From Macrostomum hystrix (Eukaryota > Platyhelminthes > Macrostomidae), in the NCBI GenBank assembly GCA_950097015.1, contig CATNEN010000030.1:915001-979000 (forward strand): 64,000 nucleotides of DNA, written 5' to 3'. The notes beneath the pieces are model-generated. The model made no database searches and was not told the DNA's origin. It saw only the letters and a program-made list of their open reading frames with translations. The translations under genes and the position numbers were made by a program. Shown piece by piece: positions 42,986-56,400 of the stretch. Numbering within the stretch: the stretch's first letter is position 1; each line of letters begins with the position of its first letter.

Positions 42986-44960
42986 TCGTTTCTCTTGCAA
43001 GAACTGTTTGCTCTTTTTCTTCAATAGTTTCGCTTTGTTGAAGCATTAAGCGTTGTTTATGATCGGACAATATGGGAGAAAAGGAATGGGAGAGCAGGAA
43101 TTTTTCTGTTGCACCCCCGGGGTGGCGTCCCTAAATGCGACATTTAATCTGCATTGATTGACACGTGACTTTAAAGCTCCATTTGATGTTAACAAAAAGT
43201 ATTCCCTGAAATGACAAAATGGCCTATACCGAACCCCTTTCAGCGGCAAGGTGTTTGCCTAAAAGCGGTAGATCGTTTCAGTTCTTGGAAGGTATTTTCC
43301 TATGGCAAGAAAAGGTGTCGCATTACCCCCCGCAAGGTGCGCGGCCGCCGCATTCCCGACCGCTCAGTGGAGCCCCATCAATCTAGACAAAGACTTTCGG
43401 CTGATTTTAAAGCAATTTTCTTTCACTCTTTCGCACTGACCAGTTGTCCATTTCTGCCGCCCTTAGGGCAAGGTGTCCTTCTTGCACAGCCCTGAGATAT
43501 AAATATATGCAGAAAAATAAACTTTATTGGTTGCAGATGCTGTAACAGGAGCAATTTCAATTGCTGATTGCCGATTTGTTTTTTTTACTTCTGCTTAAAT
43601 TGAACAAGCGGGATCAATTTCTAAAGGAATTTTTGCTTTCGTTTTTTGGCTGATTGAATAATCGATTTGGCCTTTGGCTCAATTTCTATCGCATTCCAAG
43701 AAATGATCGAGGTTAGGGAAAATCCCTATATGGTGTCAAAATACCGGAAGTGAAGAGGAGAGAAAGACAAGGACCAAAAAATGCAAATCCCAAAATTGCC
43801 CGCCTCGTTGTGTGCGCCGAACCATCTCGTATTTCTCAAATTTGCGATGGGAGCATTACTCGACTTCGATTTAAATCCCCCAATCCCTTCTCGTATGAAA
43901 TTAGAGGATTTTTTGTTAACTTCAACTATAAGCAGCTTTTGGCACGCAATCAAATTCAGTGGCGGATTGATTTCCGCCCAGGCTACCCCCCCCCTAGTCC
44001 ATCGCATGGACCGACACGGCAGCTCTTCGTGAAATGAATCTCTTGTCCAAACTAGAAAATCCCATCTAAATCTCTGAGAATCATCTATATGAAACTCTGC
44101 GATTTGAGAAATTAAAATCTATAAGAAATTGTTCAATTTCCGCTTTGAAAATTGATTGGCCATGTTTCTGTTGCAGTGATTTCGCGAGCACGCATTGTTA
44201 GCATTGCAGAAAGTTAGGCCAATCTAGTTAAAGCAGAATTTCTATATCTCGTCTAAATTTGATATCATTTGTTTATGGTTTTTGCCTATAGTGGCTTTAG
44301 AGCATCGGGCTCACGACTTGAAGGTCGGAGGTTCGATTTTTTTACTTTACTGTAACAATTAGTCTAGAGTCCGTGGACTGAACAACAGTATGCAGCCTTT
44401 CGATGCAGGTTGAAGGTTCTGAAGGTTGTCCATGGACTGGGGGGAATAGCCACCCAACCAAATAATAAGAAGATATTGCGCGATCATGAAAAAATAATGA
44501 CCAGAACACAACAAGGCTAAAATCTGTGATTGATGGAACTAAATCCGCGTGTAAATAGATGATTATTGTGTAGGAAACATTGTGTCAATCGTGATCCACT
44601 CTTTCCGCTCATCTCCATTAATCTGCATAACCTGCAGGCGCTTAATATCCCCAACATGCTATTTACATGGGGCCAAGTTTCTAAAATGAAGCCAACGCGA
44701 GGCGTCAATCTATTTTTACCTCTCCATGGAAACGCCACTACGCTGGCAGTTAAAGGTGTGTGGCAATTGTTGCCTAATTGTGCCATGTCTTCTCCTAGAA
44801 GTTGATCGAGGAAATTGGCGCTTGGCAACCAATGGAAAAGAAATAAACAAGTTAGTTTGCAAACATTTCGACAACGAATTGGATAGAATAGGTCAAGCTA
44901 AGGCTACAGCTTCGAGAAAAAGCAATGTTAACAGAGAATTAAAAAACTGGTACTGGATCC
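42985..44960. other. No recognised gene; possible tRNA-derived SINE at 44290-44480
   Basis: No ORF resembles a known family. Near 44290-44340 the sequence GGCTTTAGAGCATCGGGC, then GGTCGGAGGTTCGATT and a T run resembles an A box, a B box and a Pol III terminator, as in a tRNA-derived SINE head. Only one copy is seen in the window, so the call is weak. Confidence 0.35.
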
Positions 44961-44969
44961 AGGTATCAA

Positions 44970-47380
44970 AAGTAGCAGGCATCAAAAGCGGCAGCAGGCA
45001 TCAAAAGCGGCAGCAGGCATCAAAAGCGGCAGCAGGCATCAAAAGCGGCAGCAGGCATCAAAAGCGGCAGCAGGCATCAAAAGCGGCAGCAGGCATCGAA
45101 AGCGACACTAATGAATCAAAAGCGGCAACAGGCATCAAAAGCGGCAACAGGCATCAAAAGCGACACTAATGAATCAAAAGCGGCAGCAGGCATCAAAAGC
45201 GGCAGCAGGCATCAAAAGCGGCAGCAGGCATCAAAAGCGGCAACAGGCATCAAAAGCGGCAGCAGGCATCAAAAGCGGCAGCAGGCATCAAAAGCGGCAG
45301 CAGGCATCAAAAGCGGCAGCAGGCATCAAAAGCGGCAGCAGGCATCAAAAGCGGCAGCAGGCATCGAAAGCGACACTAATGAATCAAAAGCGGCAACAGG
45401 CATCAAAAGCGGCAACAGGCATCAAAAGCGACACTAATGAATCAAAAGCGGCAGCAGGCATCAAAAGCGGCAGCAGGCATCAAAAGCGGCAGCAGGCATC
45501 AAAAGCGGCAGCAGGCATCAAAAGCGGCAGCAGGCATCAAAAGCGGCAGCAGGCATCAAAAGCGGCAGCAGGCATCAAAAGCGGCAGCAGGCATCGAAAG
45601 CGACACTAATGAATCAAAAGCGGCAACAGGCATCAAAAGCGGCAACAGGCATCAAAAGCGACACTAATGAATCAAAAGCGGCAGCAGGCATCAAAAGCGG
45701 CAGCAGGCATCAAAAGCGGCAGCAGGCATCAAAAGCGGCAACAGGCATCAAAAGCGGCAGCAGGCATCGAAAGCGACACTAATGAATCAAAAGCGGCAAC
45801 AGGCATCAAAAGCGGCAACAGGCATCAAAAGCGACACTAATGAATCAAAAGCGGCAGCAGGCATCAAAAGCGGCAGCAGGCATCAAAAGCGGCAGCAGGC
45901 ATCAAAAGCGGCAGCAGGCATCAAAAGCGGCAGCAGGCATCAAAAGCGGCAGCAGGCATCAAAAGCGGCAGCAGGCATCAAAAGCGGCAGCAGGCATCGA
46001 AAGCGACACTAATGAATCAAAAGCGGCAACAGGCATCAAAAGCGGCAACAGGCATCAAAAGCGACACTAATGAATCAAAAGCGGCAGCAGGCATCAAAAG
46101 CGGCAGCAGGCATCAAAAGCGGCAGCAGGCATCAAAAGCGGCAACAGGCATCAAAAGCGGCAGCAGGCATCAAAAGCGACACTAATGAATCAAAAGCGGC
46201 GGCAGGCATCAAAAGCGGCAACAGGCATCAAAAGCGGCAGCAGGCATCAAAAGCGGCAACAGGCATCAAAAGCGACACTAATGAATCAAAAGCGGCAGCA
46301 GGCATCAAAAGCGGCAGCAGGCATCAAAAGCGGCAGCAGGCATCAAAAGCGGCAACAGGCATCAAAAGCGGCAGCAGGCATCAAAAGCGACACTAATGAA
46401 TCAAAAGCGGCAGCAGGCATCAAAAGCGGCAACAGGCATCAAAAGCGGCAGCAGGCATCAAAAGCGGCAACAGGCATCAAAAGCGACACTAATGAATCAA
46501 AAGCGGCAGCAGGCATCAAAAGCGGCAGCAGGCATCAAAAGCGGCAGCAGGCATCAAAAGCGGCAACAGGCATCAAAAGCGGCAGCAGGCATCAAAAGCG
46601 GCAGCAGGCATCAAAAGCGACACTAATGAATCAAAAGCGGCAGCAGGCATCAAAAGCGGCAACAGGCATCAAAAGCGACACTAATGAATCAAAAGCGGCA
46701 GCAGGCATCAAAAGCGGCAGCAGGCATCAAAAGCGGCAACAGGCATCAAAAGCGGCAGCAGGCATCAAAAGCGACAGCAGGCATCAAAAGCGACAACAGG
46801 CATCAAAAGCGACACTAATGAATCAAAAGCGGCAGCAGGCATCAAAAGCGGCAGCAGGCATCAAAAGCGGCAACAGGCATCAAAAGCGGCAGCAGGCATC
46901 AAAAGCGACACTAATGAATCAAAAGCGGCAGCAGGCATCAAAAGCGGCAGCAGGCATCAAAAGCGACACTAATGAATCAAAAGCGGCAGCAGGCATCAAA
47001 AGCGGCACTAATGAATCAAAAGCGGCAGCAGGCATCAAAAGCGACACTAATGAATCAAAAGCGGCAGCAGGCATCAAAAGCGACACTAATGAATCAAAAG
47101 CGGCAGCAGGCATCAAAAGCGACACTAATGAATCAAAAGCGGCAGCAGGCATCAAAAGCGGCAGCAGGCATCAAAAGCGGCACTAATGAATCAAAAGCGG
47201 CAACAGGCATCAAAAGCGACTCTAATGAATCAAAAGCGGCAGCAGGCATCAAAAGCGACACTAATGAATCAAAAGCGGCAGCAGGCATCAAAAGCGGCAG
47301 CAGGCATCGAAAGCGACACTAATGAATCAAAAGCGGCAGCAGGCATCAAAAGCGGCAACAGGCATCAAAAGCGGCAACAG
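44970..47380 (+). repeat. 19-bp minisatellite with a 20-bp variant unit
   Basis: About 125 copies of GGCAGCAGGCATCAAAAGC, interrupted at intervals by GACACTAATGAATCAAAAGC. The 19-base unit shifts frame at each copy, so plus-strand ORFs of up to 333 codons cycle through KRQQASKAAAGIKSGSRHQ. These have no start context or homology and are rejected as genes. Confidence 0.96.
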
Positions 47381-47384
47381 GCAA

Positions 47385-48925
47385 AATCAGAGATTTGGTT
47401 CTCTGCATTTCTTAGAAACCAGAGCGATAACGCTGATAAATAGCTATATTAAGCCTTATCAGCGAGCCACCTTCACCAAACTGTTGATGCCTGCCCTTCA
47501 AAAAAATTATTTCTGCCACTTTTTCTTTCTAGTTCTCTCTCACTTTTCTAGGGTGTTTCTGAAAAGCAAATTGCCAAGCACTCAGAGCTTTCTCGACTTA
47601 AAGCGTTTTGTGCCCTACAAACATTTTCCTCCCTGTAAACCATATAGATTTCCCCCTTCTAGTCTTGTGTCTGACGCGCGCGCCAGTTTTTTTTCTTTAA
47701 ATGCCTGGCAACAATTTGCGGCAATGTATAGAGCTAAGGTGCAGTGTGAAGCATATACCCTATTTTATCTGGAAAATGTCGAGAGAAACTAAATTGCACG
47801 GATTTAGGGTCTCGCTATAGGCAAGGGAAAGGAATTGAAAAAAACACTCCATCAACTGGAGTGGTGATGAGCCAAACACGCACCCAACTGTGGCTGCAAC
47901 ACCAATTAACTCCCACTCCGCTAAGCATTCTTGCTGCTGCAATCTTACACAATACGCCGCTCAATAAGCATATAGTTCCAGGTTTTCAAGCGACAGACCT
48001 CTTTCAATCATTTTCAACTGCACACAACAGAGAGACTGAGAGACAGGAGGCTGAAAATATCCCCATTCTGCTGATAATCCCCCCAAATCCCTATTTACAG
48101 CAGCTGTCTAAAGATACAGGAAGATCAAGGCTACATGAATTTCTGAAAACCTTGGCCCACCTTATCAGAGGCCAATTAGAGGCAAGGTTATTTGGTTACC
48201 TGGGAAGCGGGTTTATACCCTAAATGCTTTCTAAAGTGTCATAAGTATAATAATGGCTCGGGGGCCACTTGACCGCCAGCAAGTCTTTCTATCTTCTTCC
48301 GCATTATATACGAGCTTTTTACCTATATATACATATATATATAATTTTTCTAAGATCAAAATGAAGCACTTATTTGTAAGGGCGAAAGTATCTATCTGCA
48401 TGCAAATGTAGTCGGATACTATAGTATACTATTTTTTTGTTCCTTATTTTATCTAAGCAAAGCGACACTTCAATTAACATTTCTTCCCATACAATATTTG
48501 ATGTTTCCTGTTGCGCCAATTCTTATCTAATTTTGACAGTGATTTTTGGGGGCTATGTAACAATGCATTCTATTTTTATGCACACTGTTACGGCGGGAGA
48601 GATAAATCAAAACCGGAAATTGGGAGTGGCCACTTTAGTAATTGATTGACATGTGCCATGAGCGTGCCAGTGGTGTGCCACTATAGCTGCATCGAGTGCC
48701 AATTCATCCATTTGTCCACGTACAGATTGGGCCTTTAAAAGGGGGATTATCGATAAACAGTTTGGGGACAATCCTGACATTGGGAATCGGAAGGAGAATA
48801 TGGAAATTGGCTAAGAAAATTATACCGAATTAGAGAATGATGAAATAAAAGGGCATCTATTAATAACGGGAAAAATTCACGAGAATAAAAAGATATATTT
48901 GTGTAAGAGACACAAATTAGAAAAT
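47385..48925. other. No recognised gene
   Basis: Two plus-strand ORFs (47322-47792 partly array-derived, and 47861-48223) have no recognisable domain. An octamer-like ATGCAAAT occurs near 48403-48410. Nothing else could be supported. Confidence 0.4.
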
Positions 48926-48929
48926 TTGA

Positions 48930-49590
48930 GGGTGAGAAAGAGAAGAGAGGGTGAGAAAGAGAAGAGAGGGTGAGAAAGAGAAGAGAGGGTGAGAAAGAGA
49001 AGAGAGGGTGAGAAAGAGAAGAGAGGTTGAGAAAGAGAAGAGAGGGTGAGAAAGAGAAGAGAGGGTGAGAAAGAGAAGAGAGGGTGAGAAAGAGAAGAGA
49101 GGGTGAGAAAGAGAAGAGAGGGTGAGAAAGAGAAGAGAGGGTGAGAAAGAGAAGAGAGGGTGAGAAAGAGAAGAGAGGGTGAGAAAGAGAAGAGAGGTTG
49201 AGAAAGAGAAGAGAGGGTGAGAAAGAGAAGAGAGGGTGAGAAAGAGAAGAGAGGTTGAGAAAGAGAAGAGAGGGTGAGAAAGAGAAGAGAGGTTGAGAAA
49301 GAGAAGAGAGGTTGAGTAAGAGAAGAGAGGGTGAGAAAGAGAAGAGAGGTTGAGAAAGAGAAGAGAGGGTGAGAAAGAGAAGAGAGGTTGAGAAAGAGAA
49401 GAGAGGTTGAGTAAGAGAAGAGAGGGTGAGAAAGAGAAGAGAGGGTGAGAAAGAGAAGAGAGGGTGAGAAAGAGAAGAGAGGGTGAGAAAGAGAAGAGAG
49501 GTTGAGAAAGAGAAGAGAGGTTGAGAAAGAGAAGAGAGGGTGAGAAAGATAAGAGAGGTTGAGTAAGAGAAGAGAGGGTGAGAAGGTAAT
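48930..49590 (+). repeat. 19-bp polypurine minisatellite upstream of NKX3
   Basis: About 35 copies of GAGAAAGAGAAGAGAGGGT, with GGTT and GAGTAAG variants. One strand is nearly pure purine for 660 bases, the kind of sequence that can form intramolecular triplexes. It ends about 540 bases before the NKX3 start codon. Long minus-strand Ser/Leu/Phe ORFs are by-products. Confidence 0.95.
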
Positions 49591-49599
49591 TTGATTTCG

Positions 49600-50125
49600 A
49601 GACGTGTTAGCAATTAATAACACATTCAAACATATTTTTTGGCTGAAAACGGGAAAAAATGAACACAAAAGACTGTTCCACGCAGTTGGTCCACTCTGGC
49701 GCGCAGAGCCGTGACCTCAGTCCAGCTAGCTCTGCGCCGATTGGCTGGGCCACCACGCTACCCCGCTTAGCCGATTGGCTGCGATAACACATCAATTTCG
49801 CCTACCCTTGGAACTTATCTTTCATTGTAACCGATGCGGATGGAGGCTTGGAGAGAAGGATGCCTGCGCCTCTGAAAGAGGGGAAGAAAAGCTGGGCGGT
49901 GAGACTCGGTTAGAGGGGGGGGGCGAATGAGGAGGGGAGTGGAGGTAAGCGCCAATTTGCAGGTGCAACAGACAGAGAAACAGACAGGTGTCAGTCGGTG
50001 GGGTGGCGGGAAAGAGTAGAAGGAGAGAGGCGGGATTTAAAAAGCCAGACAAATAGATAGCTCCCTTCCTTCTCCAGATTTCATTAAACTTTGAATTCTA
50101 ATCAATCGTTTTTAAGAGAAAAAAC
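49600..50125 (+). promoter_or_regulatory. NKX3 upstream region
   Basis: Two inverted CCAAT motifs in identical context (CCGATTGGCTG, near 49736 and 49769) and a perfect nine-base hairpin GCGCAGAGC / GCTCTGCGC (49701-49709 and 49729-49737) are present. A pyrimidine-rich acceptor CTTCCTTCTCCAG ends at 50077, 48 bases before the ATG. Promoter function is inferred from position only. Confidence 0.3.
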
Positions 50126-50417
50126 ATGTCCTCCAGCAGCAGCAGCAGCAGCAGCAGCGACGCAGAAGAAGACGTCATTGGGTCGACTGACGTACAGCTG
50201 CACAAGCCGTCGCCAATTCAACCGGACGAAGCCGCGGTAGCTGCGGCTGGCGTTGAGCAAGACGAAATGAGCCAGCCGCCCGGTGCAAACGGTCCTCTCA
50301 CATTTGGCATTGACAGCATCTTGGGCGATATTGGAGCAGCGGCGGCGACGCGACAGACAATGGGGAGGCACCGACATCACCGAGAGTTGGCCTGGCGGCA
50401 TCAGCAGCGGCAGCAAC

Positions 50418-50457
<40 letters not shown>

Positions 50458-53400
50458 CCCTCAATTTTCACCATCATGTAAGCTGAAACCAGTCGAAGGC
50501 TTTTTCAATCACCTAATCAGACTTAGCTTTTCCTATATTATCTCAAATTTTGCCCATTGCTTAGCAGTCTGCAGCCTGGCTTCAATCCAGAGCTTCCTGA
50601 GCCTCAGTCGGGCAGCGCCCTCCGTCCACATCCAGTCGATGGCGGCCTCTCTAGCTGCCAGCGCCGCCGCTGCGGCTGTTGCTGATTCGACAGCATCGCG
50701 CGGAGGCGGTGGTGGCGGCGGTGGTGGCGGCGGTGGTGGCGGCATCAGCAAGACAGCGATGCAACAGGAGCAGCAGCAGCATCATCATCATCACCACGGA
50801 GGCGGCGGAAGCGGCGTCGGCTCCTACTTGCGGCATCGCAAGAAACGCACTAGAGCCGCCTTCAGCCACGCCCAGGTGTTTGAGCTCGAGCGTAGATTCA
50901 GCCACCAGCGGTACCTATCAGGCCAGGAGCGGTCGGATTTGGCCAGACTGCTCAAACTGACTGAAACTCAGGTCGGTGCTTAAATTAGCTCATTTTCCTT
51001 ATAATTTTATCATCCTCTGATCTTTCTCGTTATCGAAATATCAGAAAGGTTTATTAAATTCTCATGATCCTCAGATTTTCAGGACCCTCAGATTCGATTT
51101 CTCGAATTCTCATGATCTCAAATCCTTGAATTCCCATGATCTCAAATCCTTGAATTCTCATGATCTCAAATCCTTGAATTCCCATGATCTCAAATCCTTG
51201 AATTCTCATGATCTTAAATCCTAAAATTCTCATGATCTTAAATCCTAAAATTCTCATGATCTTAAATCCTAAAATTCTCATGATCTTAAATCCTCAAAAC
51301 TCTCATGACCCTCAAAATCCTCAGATTCTCCTGGTCCTCAGATTCTCGTGATCCTCAGATTCTCCTGATCCTCAGATTCTCCTGATCCTCAGATTCTCCT
51401 GGTCCTCAGATTCTCGTGATCCTCAGATTCTTCTGATCCTCAGATTCTCCTGATCCTCAGATTCTCCTGATCCTCAGATTCTCCTGATCCTCAGATTCTC
51501 CTGATCCTCCTCAGATTCTCCTGATCCTCAGATTCTCCTGATCCTCAGATTCTCCTGATCCTCAGATTCTCCTGATCCTCAGATTCTCCTGATCCTCAGA
51601 TTCTCCTGATCCTCAGATTCTCCTGATCCTCAAATTCTCCTGATCCTCAGATTCTCCTGATCCTCAGATTCTCCTGATCCTCAGATTCTCCTGATCCTCA
51701 GATTCTCCTGATCCTCAGATTCTCCTGATCCTCAGATTCTTCTGATCCTCAGATTCTCCTGATCCTCAGATTCTCCTGATCCTCAGATTCTCCTGATCCT
51801 CAGATTCTCCTGATCCTCCTCAGATTCTCCTGATCCTCAGATTCTCCTGATCCTCCTCAGATTCTCCTGATCCTCAGATTCTCCTGATCCTCCTCAGATT
51901 CTCCTGATCCTCAGATTCTCCTGATCCTCCTCAGATTCTCCTGATCCTCAGATTCTCCTGATCCTCAGATTCTCCTGATCCTCAAATTCTCCTGATCCTC
52001 AGATTCTCCTGATCCTCAGATTCTCCTGATCCTCAGATTCTCCTGATCCTCAGATTCTCCTGATCCTCAGATTCTCCTGATCCTCAGATTCTCCTGATCC
52101 TCCTCAGATTCTCCTGATCCTCAGATTCTCCTGATCCTCCTCAGATTCTCCTGATCCTCAGATTCTCCTGGTCCTCAGATTCTCCTGATCCTCCTCAGAT
52201 TCTCCTGATCCTCAGATTCTCCTGATCCTCAGATTCTCCTGATCCTCAGATTCTCCTGATCCTCCTCAGATTCTCCTGATCCTCAGATTCTCCTGATCCT
52301 CCTCAGATTCTCCTGATCCTCAGATTCTCCTGGTCCTCAGATTCTCCTGATCCTCCTCAGATTCTCCTGATCCTCAGATTCTCCTGATCCTCAGATTCTC
52401 CTGATCCTCAGATTCTCCTGATCCTCAGATTCTTCTGATCCTCAGATTCTCCTGATCCTCAGATTCTCCTGATCCTCAGATTCTCCTGATCCTCAGATTC
52501 TCCTGATCCTCCTCAGATTCTCCTGATCCTCAGATTCTCCTGATCCTCCTCAGATTCTCCTGATCCTCAGATTCTCCTGATCCTCCTCAGATTCTCCTGA
52601 TCCTCAGATTCTCCTGATCCTCCTCAGATTCTCCTGATCCTCAGATTCTCCTGATCCTCAGATTCTCCTGATCCTCAAATTCTCCTGATCCTCAGATTCT
52701 CCTGATCCTCAGATTCTCCTGATCCTCAGATTCTCCTGATCCTCAGATTCTCCTGATCCTCAGATTCTCCTGATCCTCAGATTCTCCTGATCCTCCTCAG
52801 ATTCTCCTGATCCTCAGATTCTCCTGATCCTCCTCAGATTCTCCTGATCCTCAGATTCTCCTGATCCTCCTCAGATTCTCCTGATCCTCAGATTCTCCTG
52901 ATCCTCCTCAGATTCTCCTGATCCTCAGATTCTCCTGATCCTCAGATTCTCCTGATCCTCAAATTCTCCTGATCCTCAGATTCTCCTGATCCTCAGATTC
53001 TCCTGATCCTCAGATTCTCCTGATCCTCAGATTCTCCTGATCCTCAGATTCTCCTGATCCTCAGATTCTCCTGATCCTCCTCAGATTCTCCTGATCCTCA
53101 GATTCTCCTGATCCTCCTCAGATTCTCCTGATCCTCAGATTCTCCTGGTCCTCAGATTCTCCTGATCCTCCTCAGATTCTCCTGATCCTCAGATTCTCCT
53201 GGTCCTCAGATTCTCCTGATCCTCAGATTCTCCTGATCCTCAGATTCTCGTGATCCTCAGATTCTCCTGATCCTCAGATTCTCCTGATCCTCAGATTCTC
53301 CTGGTCCTCAGATTCTCGTGATCCTCAGATTCTTCTGATCCTCAGATTCTCCTGATCCTCAGATTCTCCTGATCCTCAGATTCTCCTGATCCTCAGATTC

Positions 53401-56400
53401 TCCTGATCCTCAGATTCTCCTGATCCTCAGATTCTCCTGATCCTCAGATTCTCCTGATCCTCAGATTCTCCTGATCCTCAGATTCTCCTGATCCTCAGAT
53501 TCTCCTGATCCTCAGATTCTCCTGATCCTCAGATTCTCCTGATCCTCAGATTCTCCTGATCCTCAGATTCTCCTGATCCTCAGATTCTCCTGATCCTCAA
53601 ATTCTCCTGATCCTCAGATTCTCCTGATCCTCAGATTCTTCTGATCCTCATATTCTCCTGATCCTCAGATTCTCCTGATCCTCAGATTCTCCTGATCCTC
53701 AGATTCTTCTGATCCTCAGATTCTCCTGATCCTCCTCAGATTCTCCTGATCCTCAGATTCTCCTGATCCTCCTCAGATTCTCCTGATCCTCAGATTCTCC
53801 TGATCCTCCTCAGATTCTCCTGATCCTCAGATTCTCCTGATCCTCCTCAGATTCTCCTGATCCTCAGATTCTCCTGATCCTCCTCAGATTCTCCTGATCC
53901 TCAGATTCTCCTGATCCTCAGATTCTCCTGATCCTCAAATTCTCCTGATCCTCAGATTCTCCTGATCCTCAGATTCTCCTGATCCTCAGATTCTCCTGAT
54001 CCTCAGATTCTCCTGATCCTCATATTCTCCTGATCCTCAGATTCTCCTGATCCTCAGATTCTCCTGGTCCTCAGATTCTCCTGGTCCTCAGATTCTCCTG
54101 ATCCTCAGATTCTCCTGATCCTCAGATTCTCCTGATCCTCAGATTCTCCTGATCCTCAGATTCTCCTGGTCCGCAGATTCTCCTGATCCGCAGATTCTCC
54201 TGATCCTCAGATTCTCCTGATCCTCAGATTCTCCTGATCCCAGATTCTCCTGATCCGCAGATTAGATTTCTCCAATTCTCATGATCTTAAATCCTCAAAT
54301 TGTCGTGATCCTTAAATCTTCATGATTGTCAAATTCTCGTGATTCAGATAATGAACACATTTAGTAAAATTCTGCAGAAGATCCGGTAGTCCGGTTTAGC
54401 AATTTTCTAAATGCACGCAAAAAGGATAGCAAACACAATTTATCAAAGTGCATCGCGTTTCCCTTTCATTCATTCTATCACACGGTCCTGTTCACGCAAT
54501 ACAGCTCCTAAATTGCATGAAGCCACTAAATTATCCACCCAGACAGCCAGTAAAACCCGCCGATGGTGTTAGCAACAAAAGCAACTGGTCCAATTAGTTA
54601 TTCAGCCGAAAATCACAGAAGTGGACTACTCGTCTGCGTGTCTAGAAGAATCCAAATTCTTTAAAGTCTATTAGCTAAACTGCTCGTAATTGAAACGACA
54701 TGTAGGGCCTAGTTTATTGGTCAGACAAGCGGACAGGGTATATGAATATATGAACCCGATACTGCAAAATTGTCTGGGCCACTTCTACAGCTGTGAAAAA
54801 AAACGATTCTACTCGTAGAAAGCATGATGCATATTATTCATTCTACCACGGCTGCTAGAGCTATATAGTATAATAATACACTAGATAATGCGACACATTG
54901 TCTAGTGCAGTAGTTTCTGCACTTTAAAACAATGTCAAAACTATTTATGAGAGGCTGGTAAGCTGCACCAAAAACTTATTATATAGAGGATCCTTCTCGA
55001 GAAATTTCTGAAGGTGAGAATATTTTTTCGGAGTTTCGGGTCATTTCGGAATTTGGATAAGTTTTGGCATTCTAAATTTATGAAATTTATTAGAATTATT
55101 GACAATTAATGGCTGATCAGGTAGCATTTGGGAACATTTGGATTTGGTTCGATTGGAATTTCGATAATTTGGGATTTGGATAAGTTGGGATTTGGACAAG
55201 TTGGGATTTGGACAAGTTGGGATTAGAGTAAACTGTGATTTGGATAAATGGGGATTTGGATAAATTGGGATTCGGATATTGTGGGAATTTTATAAGTTGG
55301 GATTTAGACAATTTGGGATTTGAACAAGTTGGGATTTGGACAAGTTGGGATTTGGACAAGTTGGGATTCGGACAAGTTGGGATTCGGATAAGTTGGGATT
55401 TGAGTAAACTGTGATTTGGGTTAATTGGGATTCGGATAAGTTGAGATTTGGTTAAGTTATGATAAAAATAATTTCGGAAGGAAGTAAGATGGGATTTGGT
55501 TTAATTGGGATATGAATATGTTGGGATTTTGATATTTTCCGTAACTAAAAAAAGTGATTTCGTTAAAAATCGACAGGCTAAGCAAATTGATTTAGAATAT
55601 TATTGCTTCGCAATTTCGTAGGGATTCCCATTAATTCCGGAATTCTGCGGACCTCATGGAATTTCTGCGATCCCATTGTCTTGGCTCAAATTCTGTTACC
55701 TCTAATATGTAATTGTTCCTCAGGTGAAAATCTGGTTTCAAAACCGGCGCTACAAGACCAAGAAGCGCCACCTGCAGTTGAGCTCAGACAGCGGCGGAGC
55801 GGACGACGCCACAGCCGGTCCCGCGGTCTCCGCTGCCGCCGCCATCGCCGCCGCGGCAGCGGCAGCCGCGGCTAGCGGCGACTCCTCGACGGCGACAAAT
55901 CGACGAGTTGCAGCGGCAGCGGCCAGCCTCAATCATTTGCAGATGCTGATGAAGGGAGCCTCAGCATCCGGCGGCCGTGACAGCATTGAAGATTGTCTGC
56001 AGCTTCAGCAACGACCCGGCGGTTCAGACCTGGATGCGTCGCCGTCGCCTACGTCGGCAAACATGCCAGCGACTCTGTCGCAGCGACCACCGACGGTGCC
56101 GTTCCGTTTGCCCTTCCTACCGCCGCCGCATCATCATCACGTCACGCCGAGACACGGCAGCCTTCAGCCTCCTCCGCCGCCGCCGCCGCCGGGTCCTTCC
56201 GCTCGGCTTTTCGCCAGCAGCGGCGGCCGCCGCTGCCGCCTTCTACGCCGCCGCAGTGTCGGCTGCCGCGGCGGCCTCTAGCGGCGGCGCCGCCATTAGT
56301 TCCGGGATAGCTGGAGGTCGCGGTGGTCATCACACGTCGTCGCTGCTGCCGGCGTCGTTTATGTCGTCTGGCTGGTCGGGCAGGCCCTCGGTTGGCGCTC

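Noticed and set aside
42328-43049. Three parallel 200-codon Ser/His/Leu ORFs
   Set aside because: Same array read in three frames, a signature of a tandem repeat without stops.
44726-47443. Overlapping ORFs rich in Lys, Ala and Gln as a gene
   Set aside because: The 19-bp unit cycles the same repeat through all three frames; the non-repeat beginning shows no known domain.
47861-48223. 120-codon ORF as a gene
   Set aside because: No recognisable domain, no clear splice context and codon use unlike the GC-rich exons nearby.
48747-49668. Membrane protein encoded by Ser/Leu/Phe-rich minus-strand ORFs
   Set aside because: Hydrophobicity comes from translating the complement of a polypurine array.
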